This document shows positions 51,468-64,000 of a stretch of DNA of 64,000 nt, in pieces. The stretch is from Amorphochlora amoebiformis (Eukaryota > Cercozoa > Chlorarachniophyceae), in NCBI GenBank assembly GCA_054601695.1, contig BAAHQB010000116.1, positions 534,380-598,379 on the forward strand, given 5' to 3'. The first letter of the stretch is position 1; each line of letters starts with the position of its first letter. The translations under genes were made by a program, and so were the position numbers. Under the pieces are notes generated by a model. It saw only the letters and a program-made list of their open reading frames with translations. It had not been told where the DNA came from and did no database searches.

Positions 51468-52190
51468 GTATGTATGTATACATATATATATATATATATA
51501 TACAAAACACAGGTTCGCTTTCGATCCCGTCAGGAATGCCGCCGCGCTCTCTCAAAGCTTAGGTAAATAAATCTACATAATATACATATATATATATACA
51601 CATACATACATGCATATATTTATATTATACATATATATATATTATTTTCATTCACATGTAAATATATATATACATAGATACATATAAACATACTCCCCCT
51701 GCCTCTTCCATGTCTCTATATTCTCTCTCTCTTCTCTCATCTCTCACATATCTCATCTCTCTCTCTCCTCTTCACTCCCTCACCTGTCTAACTCTCTCCC
51801 GTCCTTCTTAGCCTTCTCACTCTCGCTATTTCTCTCTCTCCCTCACTTCTCTTCTCTCTTCTTTCCTCTCTCTTTCTCTCCTCCCTCTCATCTGTCTCAT
51901 CTCCTCTATCTCATTCCCTACTCACCCCCTGTCTCTCATATCTTTCTCATTCTCTCTCTGACTATATATATATATATATATATATACATAGGTATATATA
52001 TATATATATATTCAAAAATATATGCAATAATATTTATGTACATATATTAATATGTATGTGTATAAATATATACATTATGAATATGTGTGTGTCTTTGTGT
52101 AATTACTAAATGTATAATATATATATATATATATATATAATATTGCATACACATATATATTTATACATGTACAAATATAAGTAATATATA

Positions 52191-52227
<37 letters not shown>

Positions 52228-52306
52228 AATATAAAATTTATGTACCATATTACCATGCATATATTAATCATAACATCTATATATATACACACACATATAT
52301 ATCTAT

Positions 52307-52346
<40 letters not shown>

Positions 52347-52350
52347 TATT

Positions 52351-52387
<37 letters not shown>

Positions 52388-52705
52388 GTGTATATATATT
52401 AAATAAACAAACATACAAACACAAACACACAACCCATACGTTTCCCAACACCAGCTCTCCAATCCCCTCGGAAGTAAAGCGCGTAAGGACAGCAATCCTT
52501 ACCCTGCATAGATCACACACCTCCTCCAACCAGGCACAATCATTTCCCCCTCTATCCCCTCTTCCCCCCTCCTTCCCATTTTCAGGCTAACTTTAAGGTT
52601 AACAACTTAGAGAGCAAGTCGAGATGAGAGCGATGCTGGCCTGATTGCGTGGAGGAGGGGGCGGCCGAATGTCAAGGTGGGTACTCTTGGTTTTTACTTT
52701 CTTTT

Positions 52706-52749
<44 letters not shown>

Positions 52750-52771
52750 GTACATATACACATACATACAC

Positions 52772-52811
<40 letters not shown>

Positions 52812-52831
52812 GTACATATACACACAAATAC

Positions 52832-52876
<45 letters not shown>

Positions 52877-53056
52877 GTGTGTGTGTGTATGTAACACACT
52901 AATATTCCTGTATAGATATACAGACACTGAAATGTAGTGACTACGTTTTATATATATTCTGTATTCTACATATTTTTGTATATACTTCGGTATACATATA
53001 TAAATATACACATATACATATATATATATATATATATATTGTATTTATTTATTAAC

Positions 53057-53103
<47 letters not shown>

Positions 53104-53130
53104 AGATAAATAGGTATGCATGTATATTAG

Positions 53131-53165
<35 letters not shown>

Positions 53166-53239
53166 CTAGATAAATAGGTATGCATGTATGTTGCTATGTA
53201 TATGCTACAAAGACATATATATATATATATATGTAATAA

Positions 53240-53300
<61 letters not shown>

Positions 53301-54280
53301 ATATATATATATGTATAGATATCTAAATATATATATATATATATATATGAACATTATATACAATATACAGATATATGTATATATATAACGATATGTTGTA
53401 CACAGACATAACTATATGTATACATAATATATATATATTTACATTTATATATATATATATATATACGTTATTTAAATAGTGTTACATATGTATATATGCG
53501 TGTATATTTTTTATATACATATACATTTACATGCGTGTTACTTAGGGACAAGAGCTACTACTTAGACTAGCATGCACCACTGACACTCCCAACCCCTCCC
53601 GCCCAATAACTCCACCCGAGATTCCAGAGAATCCTGGGAAAATTTCTCCTAATCTTAGCAAGAGGAAGCTCAAAAAACGCTCTCGATCCCGTTCCCTCTC
53701 TCGCTCTCCACCCCGCCGCCGCCCCCGGCACTCCCGGGAACCCAGATCCCGGGATTCCCGCCGAGAAACCCTGAAGTCTTCGACTCGAGACCGGGTTGAG
53801 ATCAGGCGAGGAAAGGATTCCCGGGATCCTCGGGAATCTCGGGAATCCCGAGAATCCCGGGTACCTCTGGAATCGCAGGATGTGGGGTGTGAGATTGAGG
53901 ATGGGGAAGTGGTTGGAGCGGAAGAGGGAGAGATATTGGAACAAGGCGAAGAGAATGAAGACGGTGGGTGTAATGCTTATATTATATCCGTAACATAAGA
54001 TAATACATATGTATGTATATATATGTATATCTGTACAAAAACACAGATCTATAATATGTATATACATATATATATATAATATAGGAGTATGCTAATATTC
54101 ATATGTGTACGTGAGTGCTATTTTTTATTATACATTCATACATACAAATACAAATAAATATGTAATATGTATGTGTAAATATATGTGTAAACATTTTTGT
54201 CCAATTTAATTGTAGAATGTAGATGTATATATTCTAGATATACTCTTTCATCATATTGAACATGTATGAACAATTATATA

Positions 54281-54311
<31 letters not shown>

Positions 54312-54324
54312 CCATATTTATATA

Positions 54325-54374
<50 letters not shown>

Positions 54375-54528
54375 CTGTGCAAAAACACAGATATATAATA
54401 TGTATATATATATATATACATATATGTATATATATATATATATGTATGTATATATGTATATATAACATATATTCAAACGATTCTCATATATATGCGTCTA
54501 AATTAATCCCCGGTAGAACACCGATACA

Positions 54529-54591
<63 letters not shown>

Positions 54592-54674
54592 TATATATGT
54601 ATTATATAAATATGTAAATATATCCATAACGTAGGCGAAATTGATATATTATATGGATATATACACACATAAGC

Positions 54675-54725
<51 letters not shown>

Positions 54726-54954
54726 AGGCGAAATAGCCCCCTCTTCCCCTCCAGCCCAACAATACCCTGCTCCCGCACCCACTGTGGCCCCAATTAAACA
54801 GAGATTTTCACAGCTACTACAGGCGCATGTAAGGAGGAGGGGGGAAGATGGTACGGGGGGAAAAAACGGAAGAGGGGAGGGGAAGGGGGGAGGGGAAAGA
54901 AAGAGAGGATGGGAGAGAGCGACACGGCAGTTGTGGAGATGGTTATCTAGTTAG
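49297..54954 (+). CDS. NCBP3: NCBP3-like nuclear cap-binding protein with RS domain
   Basis: Eight exons: 49297-49446, 49728-49893, 50333-50373, 51513-51562, 52455-52482, 52611-52676, 53546-53963 and 54728-54954 (TAG). The phases agree and give 381 aa. The diagnostic block runs across exons 2-4: [30 protein letters not shown], then [12 protein letters not shown] and [13 protein letters not shown]. It matches the RRM-like domain of NCBP3 (GVDDMST.D.F.YF ... IEWIDDSSCNVVF). Exons 6-7 give the WRRGRP and QELLLRLA segments seen in plant-type homologues. Exon 7 then encodes an Arg/Ser-rich region ([31 protein letters not shown]) and an acidic patch ([20 protein letters not shown]). NCBP3 pairs with NCBP1 on the mRNA cap and aids export. 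Exon 1 and the first 14 codons of exon 2 are less certain. Confidence 0.85.
50640..50805. repeat. (CA)n/(AT)n compound microsatellites in an NCBP3-like intron
   Basis: Two CA-then-TA compound blocks (50620-50690 and 50728-50801) flank GTTTTTTTTAACGCATGCATG. A 130-bp pyrimidine-rich stretch of CTCTCT type follows (50810-50965). Confidence 0.9.
51690..51965. repeat. Polypyrimidine (CT-rich) tract in an NCBP3-like intron
   Basis: About 270 bp of CTCTCTCTT/TCTCCC-type sequence on the coding strand in intron 4. A similar tract lies at 50810-50965 in intron 3 of the same gene. No splice acceptor lies directly after it. Confidence 0.85.
53092..53195. repeat. Tandem duplication TATCTAGATAAATAGG...
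   Basis: TATCTAGATAAATAGGTATG CATGTAT occurs at 53099 and 53162 in intron 6 of the NCBP3-like gene, separated by AT repeats. Confidence 0.9.
54010..54405. repeat. Duplicated GTATATCTGTRCAAAAACAC segment
   Basis: GTATATCTGTACAAAAACAC AGATCTATAATATGTATAT near 54025 recurs near 54369 with two differences, both in the last intron of the NCBP3-like gene. Confidence 0.85.
54631..54641 (+). repeat. Possible short copy of the last NCBP3-like exon's acceptor
   Basis: GTAGGCGAAAT at 54631 repeats the acceptor and first bases of the real last exon (GTAGGCGAAAT at 54724), 93 bp away. Only 11 bases match, so chance is possible, but two similar cases occur in the hydrolase gene. Confidence 0.5.
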
Positions 54955-55152
54955 ATTTATAAGCATAATGAATTTTGTAGTATGTATGTATATGAATGTA
55001 TGCATGTACGTATGTATGCATGTATATTATATATCTATATATATATATATAAGATATATATAGATATTTATATATATGTATATATGTATACACATGTACG
55101 TATGTATGCATGTATATTATATATCTATATATATATATATATAATATATAGA

Positions 55153-55192
<40 letters not shown>

Positions 55193-55229
55193 CATGCAGA
55201 TATAAAGATATATTATACATATAAATAAA

Positions 55230-55289
<60 letters not shown>

Positions 55290-56172
55290 GTCTACGTTAT
55301 ATGTATAAATATGTATCTGTTTGCATATATTTATGTACATATATATATATATATATATACATAAATTTCTTACATATATTATTTATATGCTGCATGCCAA
55401 AATATAGTACATACCAAACTATATGCATGTATTATTTATCTTATGAATACAAACAACATATATATAGGTATATATATATATATATATAAGTGTGTGTGTG
55501 TGTGTATAGACATCTGAATACATACAAATATACATGACTGAAGATATATAATATATGTATATATATACATATATATACAGTTATATATGTATATATATGC
55601 ATATGTAGATACACATTTAGATATAATCATGTGTATATGTATATATACATGTATATATGTGATATATATATATAGAGAGAGAGAGAGAGATTACTGGAGC
55701 CAAGTTTGACGAATACCCGGTAGTTCTGAGTAGTATATACCAGTGGTAGTTCATGAACTGGTTGAGACTAGTTTAAGTTAAACCGTTCGGATTATGCCAC
55801 TGGGTTATGATTAACTTTAGGAACGTACTCGGAGCATGAGCTACTCCGAATTCGAGAGTGTTCGGGGAACTATCTCGAAGTATTCGAGAACCTTTGAGAA
55901 ACCTCTTGGAGTGTACTCAAGAATCCCGGGCCGTGACAGCGCTAATTATAAAATATACATAAATAAATAAATATATTATATATTATGTGTATATATATAT
56001 ATATATATATATAAATGTATGTATAGTCATATTCATATATGTTTTCATATACATCACACAACACATCAAACGCACGCGCACACATACTTTGTATTATACA
56101 TATAATAATGTAAAGAGAACATATATAAATAATATAAAGAGTAAATAAATAATATAAAGGGTACACATATAT

Positions 56173-56203
<31 letters not shown>

Positions 56204-56310
56204 ATGTACATATATATATATATATATTATATATATAATTATACATATATACATATATTATATATATATATATATATGTAATATGTAATGTGAAATATAT
56301 TCGTCGACAG
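54955..56310. other. Intergenic region with dispersed repeat, NCBP3-like to nucleotidyltransferase
   Basis: Mostly AT-rich tandem repeats, including a duplicated segment at about 55001-55060 and 55094-55160 (GTACGTATGTATGCATGTAT then ATATATCTATATATATA). A 260-bp non-repetitive block at about 55690-55945 belongs to a dispersed repeat also found at 4306. No coding exon recognised. Confidence 0.6.
55690..55945 (+). repeat. Dispersed repeat family A, copy 2
   Basis: See the copy at 4306. This copy extends further right into TTCGAGA/TTCGGGGA-type short repeats (CTCGAAGTATTCGAGAACCT, near 55870-55900). No reading frame of note. Confidence 0.65.
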
Positions 56311-56509
56311 GCATCGCCGTCAGCTTCTATCCATACAAAGGTGCCCCGATGTTATACTCTATGTATGCCTATCTAATGTATTAAATGTACGTAAACATCC
56401 ATGAATAAAAATGAAAATCAAATACGTTTTCATATATATAGGTGTATAATGTATTATATTTACTTCGATATCCATAGAGATTACATGACCTATGGACCTG
56501 CTGTCATGG
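56311..56509 (+). CDS. Candidate upstream exons of the nucleotidyltransferase
   Basis: Two small open islands, 56311-56340 and 56478-56509, have good acceptors (GACAG, CATAG) and GT donors. In one phase they read HRRQLLSIQR then DYMTYGPAVMG, and join in frame to the next exon if an alternative acceptor six bases inside it is used. There is no family similarity to confirm them, and the start codon of the gene was not found. Confidence 0.35.
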
Positions 56510-56568
56510 GTCTTCAGTACACATAACACTAAATACATAGATACATATATGATATATTTATATATTAA

Positions 56569-56603
<35 letters not shown>

Positions 56604-56617
56604 GTATATACATGCAT

Positions 56618-56661
<44 letters not shown>

Positions 56662-56789
56662 CAATGTGCAAATCTCTTTTATATCTAGAGAGCATAGTTT
56701 TATAAATATGCACGCGTGAGCTTGCTCTCACGTATTGTAAACCCAACCTGAACCCCCCAAAGCCTAACCCGAAACCACCCACATCCCAG

Positions 56790-63414
<6,625 letters not shown>

Positions 63415-63430
63415 GTATATATGATACAAA

Positions 63431-63468
<38 letters not shown>

Positions 63469-63541
63469 ATATGTATATATATATATGTATATATTAGATA
63501 CTTATATACTTATAAATATATATATATATGTACATAATATG

Positions 63542-63587
<46 letters not shown>

Positions 63588-63600
63588 ATATGTATATATA

Positions 63601-63631
<31 letters not shown>

Positions 63632-63774
63632 TTGTATATATATATTATATATATATTAAATATCATATATATATATATATACATATATATATGTAGTATA
63701 TAAACTTGTATGTACATATATATACATATACATTACACTGTGTGGCCTCAATAGCATATGTATATATGTTTATA

Positions 63775-63826
<52 letters not shown>

Positions 63827-64000
63827 CATACCTTCCCTCTCGATTCAACGCCCCGATTACTACACCTGAATAGGATTATACATATTAATATATTTATATA
63901 TATGTATATATATGTATATATACACACATATTGATTATATTACATATTTGTATTTACATATGTACATATCTGTACTGAATGTGTGGGGCAATGAAATATA
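63415..64000. repeat. AT-rich right end of the window
   Basis: Nearly all (AT)n-type sequence, with a 50-bp mixed stretch at about 63828-63875 (CCTTCCCTCTCGATTCAACG). It is probably intron or 3' flank of the nucleotidyltransferase. I could not identify a further exon. Confidence 0.6.

Overview
The window is nuclear DNA of an intron-rich unicellular eukaryote, probably an alga or other protist. Short exon islands of roughly 27-420 bp and near-normal GC sit in introns made mostly of (AT)n and other low-complexity AT-rich sequence. Interstitial CCCTAA/TTAGGG tracts indicate a TTAGGG-type telomere. I cannot fix the lineage from sequence alone; the dienelactone hydrolase with an MSCCPP N-terminus would fit a stramenopile, haptophyte or alveolate. 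The long poly-Tyr/Ile, Leu/Ser and Arg/Glu reading frames are translations of microsatellites, not genes.

I reassembled the genes by joining exons at GT..AG sites (one GC..AG) with matching phase. From left to right they are: (1) a pentatricopeptide-repeat-like protein on +, with its 5' end not found (670-14330); (2) a membrin/GOSR2-type Golgi SNARE on - (17892-22292, 9 exons, 202 aa); (3) the splicing factor PRP17/CDC40 on + (22556-30542, 20 exons, 557 aa); (4) the U3 snoRNP protein IMP4 on - (31261-36258, 11 exons, 290 aa); (5) a dienelactone hydrolase family protein on + (36686-47109, 14 exons, 254 aa); (6) an unrecognised coiled-coil protein on -, single exon (48465-49163, 232 aa); (7) an NCBP3-like cap-binding/RS-domain protein on + (49297-54954, 8 exons, 381 aa); (8) a non-canonical poly(A) polymerase / terminal uridylyltransferase on + (from about 56790, possibly 56311, to at least 63414; 3' end not found).

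Genes 2/3, 4/5 and 6/7 are head-to-head pairs separated by 263, 427 and 133 bp, so each pair probably shares a bidirectional promoter. Four of the eight genes act on RNA (splicing, 18S rRNA maturation, cap binding, 3' tailing), and the PPR-like protein probably does too.

The most unusual features are in the introns. Telomere-like repeats abut splice sites in several genes, and their CTAAC core matches the branch-point consensus. Exon 10 of the hydrolase lies between a CCCTAA array and an inverted TTAGGG array. Decaying partial copies of intron/exon junctions lie next to the real ones; the clearest case is five copies of the start of exon 13 of the hydrolase. PRP17 also has a GC-AG intron and an intron carrying a long inverted repeat. 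I saw no rRNA, tRNA, CRISPR array or autonomous transposon.
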